Assembly (NCBI GenBank): GCA_003991915.1
Contig: RQTK01000082.1
Location: 225,360 to 289,359, forward strand
Length of the DNA: 64,000 nt
Direction of reading: 5' to 3'
Source: Elysia chlorotica
Lineage: Eukaryota; Mollusca; Gastropoda; Plakobranchidae
In this document: positions 47,441-57,750 of the stretch, piece after piece
Position numbering within the stretch: position 1 is the first letter of the stretch
How the letters are laid out: each line of letters begins with the position of its first letter
Notes under the pieces: model-generated
The model's input: only the letters and a program-made list of their open reading frames with translations
What the model was told of the DNA's origin: nothing
The model's database searches: none
Position numbers and translations under genes: made by a program

Positions 47441-47790
47441 TGAAATATCCCCACCTTGGTGAAATATCCCCACCTTGCTGAAATATCCCCACCTTGCTGA
47501 AATATCCCCACCTTGCTGAAATATCCCCACCTTGCTGAAATATCCCCACCTTGCTGAAATATCCCTACCTTGCTGAAATATCCCTACCTTGCTGAAATAT
47601 CCCTACCTTTCTGAACTACCCCCACCTTTTTTAAATATCCCTATCTTTCTGAAATATCCCTACCTTTCTGAAATATCCCAACGTTTCTGAAATATCCCAA
47701 CCTTTCTGAAATATCCCAGCCTTTCTTAAATATCCCTACTTCTTTGAAATATCCCTAACTTTCTGAAATATCCCTGTTCTGTTGAAATTT
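47441..47790. repeat. 19-bp minisatellite, about 18 units
   Basis: Unit CTGAAATATCCCCACCTTG. The first seven units are nearly identical; later ones drift (CCCTACC, then CCCAACG and CCCTAAC, with TTT for TTG). That gradient suggests recent expansion at the left end. The minus frames (GIFQQGGDIS-type) are not genes. Confidence 0.95.
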
Positions 47791-47947
47791 CTCTGTCTCG
47801 AAATCTTGCATCCAGTTTTGTGTTTCTGCCTGTCGCATGTTTAAAGTCTCCTAAGTCCCAATGAGGATTCACACATACAAAACGACTAAATAATATTGCC
47901 AACTTTTTGTCATTTCATTAATTTCTCCTTCAATTCTTCAAAGTTTC

Positions 47948-48260
<313 letters not shown>

Positions 48261-48402
48261 GTTTGCGAGTTTCTGATACTCAAACTCCTGTAAACCTGAG
48301 CCGGTCCCCTATGCCAGGCAAAGACTCCACACCTGCAGGATCTCTTTATCTGATATAAGAACGTCACCCGAGAACACAGCCTTAACCAGTCTCACTCAAA
48401 CA

Positions 48403-48570
48403 CAGGCCTTACGATCACGGGGTCCCTAAAAAACGACGACGATAGGTAAGGCAGTATGGACCGGCGTCCAATTATAGCTCCGTCCTAGACTCGTGGATCC
48501 AATGAGCGATCAAATTCCCTTAAGGTCGTGATTACGTTATTCATTATCACCGAGTGAATCGCAAAGCCTT
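48403..48570 (-). mobile_element. MITE-A copy
   Basis: AGGCCTTACGATCACGG, GACGACGATAGGTAAGGCAG, ACCGGCGTCCAATTATAGCT, GATCCAATGAGCGATC, GTGATTACGTTATTC, GAATCGCAAAGCCTTC. Confidence 0.85.
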
Positions 48571-49138
48571 CAGAAAAGTACTTTAAGTCCACGCAAATCT
48601 ACTCCAGCAATTACTACACTTTGCCCGTGGAAGTCTTGACCATTAGACGGCCGTATCTGATTATCGTATCTCTTTTCTTCTGTCTCGTTGTACGCTTTTT
48701 TCGCCTATCTTGGGGGATCCTTGTCTTGGCTGGGAGATCTAGATCTAGAATCTTTCGGAGATGTTCCCACCTTCCACTGAGACCAGTGTAGAGCGTATCA
48801 CTTGATTGGACGACACGATTGCGTGGAGGAAAAAGCCAAGGGCACATTTTATGACAGAATGTTATTGTAAATTATTGTAGTATTGAAGACATTGGTTTAA
48901 AATAGTGTGGCGAAATTATCAGCTGATAATAACAACTATACACGTGTGCTTTGCAAAGCTAGATAATTTTATGTTCTTTCGACACCATCTGTGCCTGTCC
49001 ATCTGTCTGTCTGTCTATCTCGCTATGTACCTCTCCCTCCTTTTCTCTATCTATCTATTTCTTCCTCTCTCCCTCTCCTGCCTTGCTTCTCTCCCGCCCA
49101 CTCCATTTCGCCGCACGCTCTTCTATCTATCCTTTTCT

Positions 49139-49139
<1 letters not shown>
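48571..49139. other. Non-coding sequence
   Basis: No gene was recognised. Pyrimidine-rich from about 48985 into the next CT array. Confidence 0.4.

Positions 49140-49210
<71 letters not shown>
49140..49210 (+). repeat. (CT)n array
   Basis: Perfect CT array. The 210-codon frame reading through it (48905-49537) has no domain. Confidence 0.95.
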
Positions 49211-49213
<3 letters not shown>

Positions 49214-49622
49214 AATTCGATCTGTCACGCCAACATTCTCACTCCCTCACTCATAATCCATCGATCTTTCTACCTAACTTTAACACATGAAATTACATGT
49301 TTTTATATTAAAGTGTATTTATCTGGCTTACCTCAACCCCCCCCCCCCCTCCAAATCCTACAACTCATCCTCCCTACACAGCACACACCAATCCCCTCAT
49401 ATACTTCATCGCCATTCCTTTCCCTATTAGTGCTCGCAATATCACCTCTCCCGCATCTCCTAGCACCAGGTTCCGCCAGTGCCTTTGATCTCACCGCCGA
49501 TCAAAGAGCACAATCGGCCAATACCATGGCCCGCTAATAGCTGTACCGGGCGACAATCGATCGCCTATTGGCGATAATCGACAACTGCCTGGCAGCCAGC
49601 GCGCTCTCTGTGTACACACTCG

Positions 49623-49812
49623 AAGCCTTGCGATTGCAGGATCCATGGCGAAAACCAAGACGGTAGATCAGTAAGGGAATCTATACCGGCGTCCAATCTT
49701 GGCTGTACACGATTGTATGGACCCAAAACCTACAAAGCAAAATTAATGAGCAAACAGTACCAAACGGGCGTTATTACGTCATCCGTCATTGTTGTGGAAA
49801 TTGGAAAGCCTT
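49623..49812 (-). mobile_element. MITE-A copy
   Basis: AAGCCTTGCGATTGCAGGAT, CCATGGCGAAAACCAAGACG, TACCGGCGTCCAATCTTGGC, GGCGTTATTACGTCATCCGT, ATTGGAAAGCCTTT. A TTACGTCA CRE-like octamer is intact. Confidence 0.85.
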
Positions 49813-49853
49813 TACTGTCTGTATAATACAGTATTGAATGTGTACAACATACG

Positions 49854-49882
49854 TTGCTATTAATAGAAATATGTGGTGAACA
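49854..49882 (+). repeat. CTATTAATAG short repeat, copy 2
   Basis: TTGCTATTAATAGAAATATG then TGGTGAACA. It lies between two oppositely oriented MITE-A copies. Confidence 0.6.
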
Positions 49883-49895
49883 CTATCTATTATAC

Positions 49896-50079
49896 AGGAT
49901 TTGCGCTCAACATGACGATAACAAATGGCGTGACCAAGCCCATGGGGCTGGAGGATTTGTCCCCGCTGATTACTCATTAACTCCGAAAGTCTAGGATAGA
50001 GCTTTCATTGGACGCCGGTGCAGAATCCGTTATATAACCGTCATCGTTTTTGCCTTAAGCCTCTTTATCGCGAGGTCTC
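49896..50079 (+). mobile_element. MITE-A copy
   Basis: AGGATTTGCGCTCAACATGA, GGATAGAGCTTTCATTGGAC, GCCGGTGCAGAATCCGTTAT, GTTTTTGCCTTAAGCCTC, TTTATCGCGAGGTCTC. With 49623-49812 it forms an inverted pair. Confidence 0.85.
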
Positions 50080-50387
50080 TAAATTTAACCAGGATATTGC
50101 GTTATAGTGCTACCAGTGTGATTCGATTAGATTACTTCTGCTCCGTAGTTATTGGATTGCGAGCGTCGACTGATGAGTCGATAGTGCTCTTGACTGACAA
50201 ATGGGAGGCTTAGGGTTTGAGTCTTTTCTAATGCCGTAATCTGGAAAATCCGCTATCACTGTGACATTTCAAGATTTAAGATAACATAACATAAGGAATT
50301 AATGATTGTATTAATTATTTGGGGGGAAATTGAGAAGATTACTGATCAAAGTTCCTTATATATATATATATATATTAGATAACAAGT

Positions 50388-50462
50388 GTCCGCGGATCAA
50401 CCGGTAGTGTCTTTAAATGACGAACAGAAAGTAGAGGGTTTGAATCTCCCCCAGTGCCACAC
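50388..50462 (+). mobile_element. tRNA-like SINE head fragment
   Basis: GTGTCCGCGGATCAACCGGT and AGAGGGTTTGAATCTCCC after a short (TA)n tract. A second weak head is at about 50187-50222. Confidence 0.45.
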
Positions 50463-50628
50463 ATCTGCGTTCAGGTCCATGTAGTTCGGAAAGCCTGTAG
50501 GACGTACAATGTATAAGCCTTGGAGAGCTTTGAGACATCAAAATCTTTAGAATAATAGAAACCATACAGCGTACCAGTCTGAAAATAATGTTAGAGCACG
50601 ATTGTTTTATACGCTGTATATCGCTCTG

Positions 50629-50631
<3 letters not shown>

Positions 50632-50700
<69 letters not shown>
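50632..50700 (+). repeat. (GA)n array
   Basis: Perfect GA array. Confidence 0.97.
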
Positions 50701-50702
<2 letters not shown>

Positions 50703-52199
50703 TGCATGAAAGGACCGATCTCATGGCAATTATGGTCAGCCAACTATGTCACTGGATGTAGGTTACACTGTGATGTTGTCATGCTTTATAAATAGATTGC
50801 ATGAGGATTTGTTTTCATAGGTGCAGTTAAGTAATGAATTGTTGTCACCTTATAATTTTTCAAATTTCCAATTGGCCGATACATGTATCAGGGTTTCAAT
50901 TTGGACGATTTAAACAAATGAAGGAACAAGAAACAGGTAACTACCTTAATGTTCCCAAGCGTTGAGATGGATGTATGTTTATTACAATGTAATACTAGTA
51001 ATTTATTGCTTGTGGGTTGCTTTTTCTTTTTGTTGTTTTGTTGCGTTTGTTTGTTTGTTTGTTGTTTTCTTTTGTTTGCAAGATAATTTTACGACGTGAT
51101 TTTTTATAGCTTTATAATGTGAAGTTTACCAGAACCCAAAATTTGAATGAGTACAAAGAACCATTGGAAACAAACCAACGAGATCTCACTACAATTCTTC
51201 CTCTTCTTTCTTCACTGACTAATGATCGTCGTGAAGTCCAAATCTAAGTGTTCACAAAGTCCAATATATAATGATACAACCGAAGTCTCAATGTCCTCCT
51301 TCGGCTAAACGCAAGGATCTGAAATACATTGTCTTCAATAAACATTACAGTACAGTGATAAAATACGACCTTGAGCGTCGACGCTTTCACGTTTGGAATG
51401 CATTGCACTAAAAGGCGAAAGGGGAGTGAAAGAAATATTTAGCTCAACCAGAGAGCCTTTGAACTTAGGGGATATCAAAAGAAGAGTTTAACTAAAGGGC
51501 GGAAATCCTAACCTCATTGGGATATGTATACCGTATGGTACCGGAAGTGACGGCTAATGGACGCACAAAGGCGGAGATAATGACACGAGTAAGAAGATAG
51601 ATAAGATCTGAAAGTGGCCCATAGGGGCGAGGTGTCCGAATCCTTTTATGCCTTGCATTGGGCTTCAAGCAAAAGGGAGGAAGTTCGAGAGGGACTGTGT
51701 GTGTGCAAGCGGGGGAGGGGGAGGAGGAGGAGGAGGAGGAGGAGGAGGAGGGGGGTGTATTGAGGGGATATCTGGGCTAGGCTAGGCTGGACTTCAAACC
51801 GAAGGTCAACTTTTATCACATAATATGTTACGTTACGATGGTGGACATTGGTAAAAATATGGGGAAGATTCTTCATTCTTATTCCGTACAAAAAGGAAAG
51901 GGTGTAGTGGGAGTGTGCTAGAGTGGGCCTAACGTAGCCAATACCTGATAGACTGCTGGTAGGCAAAAGCTTTGAGAGGGCCAAGGGAGATAAATGGCCT
52001 TGCGAGTATGCCTTTGGTGTGACAGCTTCAACAATAGATGGTTTTGGTCAGATCAGAGGGGGACTTTGGGGACAGAGGAGGGGAGATTTGGAGAGGGAAA
52101 TGGCGGAGAGGGTGGAGGAGGGTAGGGAGTGATTGGGAAAAAGTGTATGGATGTATGGGTGTATAGAAGAAGGGGTTAAGAGAGGAAGACGGATGAATT
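50701..52199. other. Non-coding sequence
   Basis: Contains a TTTG-rich run (51005-51080) and a (GGA)n run at 51719-51752. No exon was recognised. Confidence 0.4.
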
Positions 52200-52292
52200 T
52201 TTACTGAAGAGAGAGAGACATAGATCTAGAGAGACAGAGAGACAGACAGAGAGAGACAGAGAGACATACAGAGAGAGGCAGAGACAGAGCGA
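52200..52292 (+). repeat. GA/CAGA-rich array
   Basis: GAGACAGAGA-type low complexity. Confidence 0.88.
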
Positions 52293-53380
52293 AGGAGGGT
52301 GGGAGAATGTGGCATAATTATACGGAAGGCTACAGATTATGTAAATAGGTTAAGATAGGAAGAAGGGAGTGCTAGGGAGGAAGGTAAAAGGCACTATAAT
52401 TATGTTGGCGGAAGAAGAACAAGAAAACACGTAGCGAGTAGAACATCACGGTGAATTCGTGCCTCTTTCCTTCTTTCAATCGTTCTCTCCCACTTTCCCT
52501 TTGCCTCCTTCAAATTTTCCTTCATTATTTTCTAGATGTATTCATGTATAATACAGCCTCTCATACAATATCATTATCGCTATCTATACACAGCAATACT
52601 TCATAGATGATAGAGACACTCATCTTTTAATAAAAATTATAAAACGCATGAATTATTACACGGTTTTTGTTTAAATCAAACAATGAAGCAATGCGCGAAC
52701 ATTGCATATATCTTCACAAGAGTAATTAAAAGAATTCTTTTCCAACGAAAGTTAGATGCACCGTTTTCTTTATTATTTTTGTTTTGTTCTTTATCGCACA
52801 CGACTGGGATACACAGATCAAAGAAATAAAAGTATAATATTTGTGTATGATCACAACCCACAAAGAAAAATACCTTTTCAAATCATGGCCGTTCTCCGAA
52901 TACTGAAAAATCATTACTGCTTTCTTGGCTTCAGTTTTACATTCCAGTAATAATATTCATGCTAGAAATACATATCACCAGATACAAGTAGAAACGATAT
53001 TTTATAAGCTAACTACGCTGATACATAGATCCCACGACTTTCTTATTTTCAACGCTTTTCCCGAGCCTGTAAAAAACGTATCGATGTACGCGGTTGTACC
53101 TCTAAGCACCATCCACTATTTACACGATATAAATTATGTCCTCGCTCTCCTCGCACTTCCGTCGTGAAATTATCATCAGGTCTAGCGCGATAGATTCTAG
53201 ATCTACGATAGATCTGCCCCTGCGAGCTTCCATCAATAACAATGAGATCATACAGCAACAGAGGAAATAATGGCTCTCTAACAGCTTCAAAGGTCATATC
53301 GGGGGAGATAGTCCAGAGATAGTAAAGGGCGCACAACTCCGTACGTAGGTGTTATACGTGAGTTGTCGTTCTCAATGAGA
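52293..53380. other. AT-rich non-coding sequence
   Basis: No gene or repeat family member was recognised. Confidence 0.4.
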
Positions 53381-53383
53381 TTA

Positions 53384-53563
53384 TAGACTTTACGATTTCG
53401 TGGTCCACAGGGAAAATGAAGACGATAAGTAAGAGAATAATGCACCAGCGTCCAATCATAGCTCTAGCCCAGACTGAGGGAGCCAATGAGTGACAAGTAA
53501 ACCATAATTATAACCAAGGTGTTGGTTATGTCATCCATAATTGTGTGTAGGGGATCGCAAAGC
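53384..53563 (-). mobile_element. MITE-A copy
   Basis: GACTTTACGATTTCGTGGTC, GAAGACGATAAGTAAGAGAA, ACCAGCGTCCAATCATAGCT, GAGCCAATGAGTGACAAG, GGTTATGTCATCCATAATTG, GGGATCGCAAAGC. Confidence 0.85.
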
Positions 53564-54184
53564 TTGTGATTAGATTCACCACAAGAGAAAGCGCGAAACT
53601 AGAGTGTCGTCTAAATCGATTCTATGCAGTTCAGATTTTTTATTTTATTTTATGTACGTTATCACATACTGGTGATTAAGTTAACATGATATAACATAAT
53701 TTATGCGTGTTGGCGTGTTTAATTATTTTAGAGATTGCTCGTTTGTTTGTTTGCTGGTGCTGTTGCTTTTTGTTTGTTTGTAAGTCTTTTTTTTTAGAAC
53801 TTTTTTTTTTCTTTTTTTTTTCTTTTTTTTCCCTTTTTTGTTTTGTTTGGTGGGTCTTTTTTATATTGTTTTATTTTTCCTCCTGGGGAGGCTGGAAAAA
53901 TAACCATTAAATGATTAACATTATAATTGCCCTCACAAAACTTATTGTATTCATACAACTCGTTTCAAATCGCTAATATGTTTCTCTCAAATAGTTTTAA
54001 TTCATATGACAAGAAATATTATATATTTTCAAGACAGGTAGTTGCGATTAAAACAGTGGATGATTAATATTCATAAAATTTAAGGCTATCGATAATGAAT
54101 ATATATGTATTTATTTAATCGATTTGCTTATTTGCTGCTTGACTTGTTTGTTACTTGTTGCTTCCTTGCTTGTTTCACTGAGTG
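53564..54184. other. AT-rich non-coding sequence
   Basis: T-rich low complexity at 53788-53882; no gene was recognised. Confidence 0.4.
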
Positions 54185-54345
54185 ATTTATTGACGGCTTG
54201 ATTGATTTATTGATCAATTGCTTGATGGATTGAATGGTTAATTTATTGACTGATTGATTGATTAAATGGTTGATTGATTGGTTGATTGACTGGTTGCTTG
54301 CTTGCTTGCTTGATTGATTGATTGATTGATTGATGGATTGATTGG

Positions 54346-54427
<82 letters not shown>

Positions 54428-54525
54428 TATTGACTGATTGATTGATTAAATGGTTGCTTGCTTGATTGATTGATTGATTGATTGAATGGCTGGATAGTTA
54501 ATCGAGAGATTGATTGATTGAATTG
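54185..54525 (+). repeat. (GATT)n array
   Basis: GATT units with GGTT, GCTT and AAAT variants, perfect at about 54353-54420. It contains many TGATTGAT octamers and one TGATTGATGGATTG at about 54329-54342. TGATTGAT matches the published Pbx/Exd-Hox composite site, so it could bind; that is motif content only. Confidence 0.95.
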
Positions 54526-54578
54526 ACGTGTTTAGATTATCCACCATCCCGCAGCGTGGACCACAAAATCTGCTATCA

Positions 54579-54617
54579 TCACAGATTTCTATTAATAGAC
54601 ATCTGTGGTTATCACCC
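54579..54617 (+). repeat. CTATTAATAG short repeat, copy 3 (palindromic)
   Basis: CACAGATTTCTATTAATAGA followed by CATCTGTG is an imperfect palindrome centred on ATTAAT; the two other copies keep only one arm. Confidence 0.6.
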
Positions 54618-54816
54618 ATAGATGACATAACGCACGGGCTCTGTGTGTATGCACTTAAACTTGTCAGACATTTGTCTTGTATCCCTCCACGCGACACATG
54701 TTCAAACTTACTCCAAAGATCGAAGGTTCAGAAATAAACTCAAATCAACCTAACTATGCGGATGTAACTGTACAACTGAAGAGATATGGATGCTGCATGC
54801 CACATGGCAGTCATCA

Positions 54817-54889
54817 GGGGCTGTAGCTCAAGTGGTAGAGCGCTCGCTTAGCATGTGAGAGGTACGGGGATCGATACCCCGCAGCTCCA
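54817..54889 (+). tRNA. tRNA-Ala (anticodon AGC)
   Basis: A 73-nt gene that folds into a full cloverleaf. The acceptor arms GGGGCTG and CAGCTCC pair over seven positions. They include the G3-U70 wobble, the main alanine identity element recognised by alanyl-tRNA synthetase. The D arm is GCTC ... GAGC, the anticodon loop TTAGCAT gives AGC, and the T stem CGGGG/CCCCG has loop ATCGATA, common in animal tRNA-Ala. The discriminator base is A. The A and B boxes are intact, and a T8 run at 54893-54900 is a good RNA polymerase III terminator. It carries no intron and no SINE body, so it looks like a functional gene. Confidence 0.95.
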
Positions 54890-54892
54890 ATA

Positions 54893-54900
54893 TTTTTTTT
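54893..54900 (+). terminator. RNA polymerase III terminator of tRNA-Ala
   Basis: A T8 run beginning four bases after the discriminator base. Confidence 0.9.
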
Positions 54901-55130
54901 CACACTGCTGAGAAAATTGAAGGAACCTTTATTTTTCTTCATCATACATACTTGTTTTTTGCTTTCTTTTGTTGTTTTTTGCTTTTTTTTCGTTTGAAAG
55001 ACATTGTACACCACTGCTGAGACTGTTTCACACACGTTAAAAACTCAAAACTTGTGACAGCCGAATCTCGCGTGCTCTCCGTGAGAACTGAATCCCCAAT
55101 AAAAGAAGGAACACGCGTTTTAAAAGCTTT

Positions 55131-55210
55131 GCGGGCATGTTGGGTGTCAGGGTAGAGCAGTAAATTCGTCAGGCTGCAACATGAATGTCACGGGGTTCGA
55201 TGCCGCTGGG
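55131..55210 (+). mobile_element. tRNA-like SINE head fragment
   Basis: GCGGGCATGTTGGGTGTCAG, GTAGAGCAG and CACGGGGTTCGATGCC; B box GGTTCGATGCC, with no acceptor stem or body. Confidence 0.5.
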
Positions 55211-55800
55211 TATAACGACCCTCTGGAGCGCCGCTCTTTACCACGAATAGAAATTTTGGACTTAGAAAAATAGAGTGCTAGTTTAATAAAGTGAAGGAAG
55301 TTAGAAAGAGCCATCTATTTTAACCGCTGAATGACTTACCTAAAAATATATTAAACTAAATACACTTCAGATATTGATACAATTTAGGTTTATTCCTAAT
55401 ACATGTAGAGATTGAAAAAAGGTAGATAGAACCATCTACTTCATCATCATGCACGATTCGAGAAGTAGAACACACTTAGGAGACTTAAAATAATACGATG
55501 TACGTGAGATGTTGATTGTTGTCGCGGGCAAAGTGATGATGGTATAATCTTGAGGCATTTGACTATACAATGGTATACCTTGCTGTATTGGGCAAAGAAG
55601 AATATAGAACTGGGGTAAGTAGTGGGGTCAGTAACATAATGGAGGATATTATTGGACTTTCCAGGCACATTGGGTAAGAGCACGTGGTAAGAAATAATAT
55701 GAGTCACTCTTTTAAAACGCTATTGTCACAGGCCTGCAGTAATAGTTTTATATACTTGCACTAGCTGTACTTATGTATATACTCTGCTCATAGAACAACA
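55211..55800. other. Non-coding sequence
   Basis: No gene was recognised. Confidence 0.4.
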
Positions 55801-56062
55801 GCGGGCGAACTGACTCATGTGGTAGAGCGTTGGTCACCAGATCTGGAGATCCATGATTCAAAACCAACTATAAAAGATGTGTCCAATTTCGTCCCCTACT
55901 GGTTTGTCATTGTCATTTAATGTGAGTGGCTGACACAGTAGTCCATTTTTCCTCCAACTGTCGCGTGTTTGTGAAAACATAAATAAGTCAGGCTTTAATC
56001 TTGGGACACGTCCACAATATATACTATTATAGAGCTAACGTTGGATGTTAAGCGACAAAACC
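55801..56062 (+). mobile_element. tRNA-SINE, full length
   Basis: GCGGGCGAACTGACTCATGT head with TGGTAGAGCGTTGGTCACCA. The body has CCCCTACTGGTTTGTCATTG, TGAGTGGCTGACACAGTAGT and CTTGGGACACGTCCACAATA. The 3' end is CTAACGTTGGATGTTAAGC. Confidence 0.85.
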
Positions 56063-56120
56063 AAAAAGAATCGTAGAAAAACACTTGATCCATGGGGAGG
56101 GGGGGGGTGATGGGGGATAA

Positions 56121-56345
56121 CTCCAGGCTTACCAAGCTCCCTCTTCTTGTTTTAATGTTCTCTTTGTGCCAGGGCTATTCCGCCCTCTTGCACGAGTGAG
56201 TTCTAGAGAGCTCCGTCCAAGTGGTCGCTCTTCTCAACCCAGGTCGATTGTGTCCCGGCCCCAGCCAGGCTTGTCTGACGCTAGTTTGAACCGTGATGCG
56301 TAAACTTGAGAGGTTTTTTACGGCCTGGTGTTGGAATCAAGCAAT
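56121..56345 (+). repeat. Duplicated block G, copy 1
   Basis: Shares GGCTTACCAAG, CTCTTTGTGCCAGGGCTATT, CAGGTCGATTGTGTCCC, GAACCGTGATGCG and GGTTTTTTACG with 56578-56880. Confidence 0.85.
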
Positions 56346-56375
56346 TCGACAAACAAATTCATTCCTCTGGTTGTG

Positions 56376-56438
56376 TGGTTCGATCCGCGGATTTCCCAAT
56401 TAGGTGACCAACGCTCTTACAATTGCACAAGTTGGCTT
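56376..56438 (-). mobile_element. tRNA-like SINE head fragment, minus strand
   Basis: GTTCGATCCGCGGATTTCCC and GACCAACGCTCTTACAATTG on the plus strand. Confidence 0.45.
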
Positions 56439-56577
56439 CTCTGTTTGCTTTATACGTCCATAAGCTTTACCTATATATATATATGTATGTATACACAATA
56501 CTTAACCACCACCACTAGTCCCCCCTTTCCGTCCAATGCTCCCGCCCCACAATACCCCCCAAAATCCGCCGGAAGCA

Positions 56578-56880
56578 CTCCTGGCTTACCAAGACCCCCT
56601 TGATCTCTTTGTGCCAGGGCTATTTGCCCCTCTTGCCCGAGCGAGTCCCGAAGAGCCCCCATCCCTGTGGCCGCCCGTTCCAGACTCAGGTCGATTGTGT
56701 CCCCACCCCAGTGGCCGCCCGTTCCAGACTCAGGTCGATTGTGTCCCCACCCCAGTGGCCGCCCGTTCCAGACTCAGGTCGATTGTGTCCCCGCCCCAGT
56801 CAGCCCAGCCAGGCCTGTGAACCGTGATGCGGAAACTCTCGGGGTTTTTTACGACCTGGTTTGGGAGTCAGGAATCACTC
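56578..56880 (+). repeat. Duplicated block G, copy 2, with a 44-bp triplication
   Basis: Counterpart of 56121-56345. The segment GTGGCCGCCCGTTCCAGACT ... GTCCCCACCCCA occurs three times in tandem (from 56667, 56711 and 56755), where copy 1 has it once. It is GC-rich and CpG-containing. Open frames of 73-94 codons read through it in all three plus frames, which argues against coding. Confidence 0.88.
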
Positions 56881-56939
56881 AACAGTGAAGGGGGGATTAC
56901 TGTGAGCATTAGAAGAGGTCTCCGGGAGTCTAGGCCTAG

Positions 56940-57044
56940 TGTTGTAAGTACAAAGTCGTGATAGCTTACGAACCGTCGTAAGTATTCTTCTTCGAATATC
57001 TTACGACGAGTCGTAGGCTTAACACAACGTTGTACGTACGACCC
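56940..57044. mobile_element. MITE-B: hairpin element
   Basis: The left arm GTTGTAAGTACAAAGTCGTG ... CGTCGTAAGTATTC and the reverse complement of the right arm (GTCGTACGTACAACGTTGTG ... CGTCGTAAGATATTC) align over about 48 bases around a short loop. It has no coding capacity. A decayed relative is at 29268-29370. Confidence 0.7.
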
Positions 57045-57671
57045 CAGATTTCTACGGTGAGTGTGTGTCTCTCTGTGCCGTATAGGAGCTTTCTTGGGAC
57101 TTATGAGACGTTAAACTAAGAAAGAGACTCGCTTTCTCCCTACAATACATTGTGTGTGTGTATGTGTGTGTGTTGCATTCGTTTGATCTTTACAGGAGTC
57201 TTGGGGAACCGAGATGATGTAAAGCAAAAATTTGTGTTGTTGTTGCGTTGTTTATGGTTTTCCAACCACCATTGGTTTCGAAATCTGTAGTGCTGCTCCA
57301 GGTTCGGTGTAGAGGGTCTAAGTTCGATCTTTGATCAATAAGAACACAAGATAAAATTATTGTTAAGATTGAAGTTTACAGAGATATTGCTCCCAAACTT
57401 GAAAAGGTTAAGGAGAGATTTTTAGTATACGCGACAACCACATTATGGCAACGATTTTCACTCGATTTCGACTATCGTTGACCCAAACAAAAGAAAAATT
57501 TGGGCTCCGTGTATTGTTGGAAAGTTCCAAAAAACTCTATTCCATTTAAGGATATAAATTAAAGCGCATAAAAAAGAATGATGTTTCTTCCTTATCAACA
57601 TTCAATTAAAAGTCTAAAACTAATCAAATATAAGAAAAAGACTACGACATGGAGGATTTTAAAAACTAAGC
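57045..57671. other. Non-coding sequence
   Basis: A short GT run at 57152-57172 and a weak tRNA-like head at about 57283-57335 (GGGTCTAAGTTCGATC). No gene was recognised. Confidence 0.35.
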
Positions 57672-57750
57672 GAGGGAAAGGGAGAGAAAGAGAGAGACAG
57701 AGACAGAGAGGGAGAGAGAGGGAGATAGACCGAGACACACGGGCAGACGG
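57672..57750 (+). repeat. GA-rich array
   Basis: GAGA/GACAGA low complexity. Confidence 0.88.

Noticed and set aside
47246-47549. Repeat protein GIFQQGGDISA on the minus strand
   Set aside because: It is the translation of a 19-bp minisatellite whose unit is not divisible by three; the frame persists only over three-unit cycles.
47441-47790. CRISPR-like regular array
   Set aside because: Units are contiguous with no spacers, and the genome is animal.
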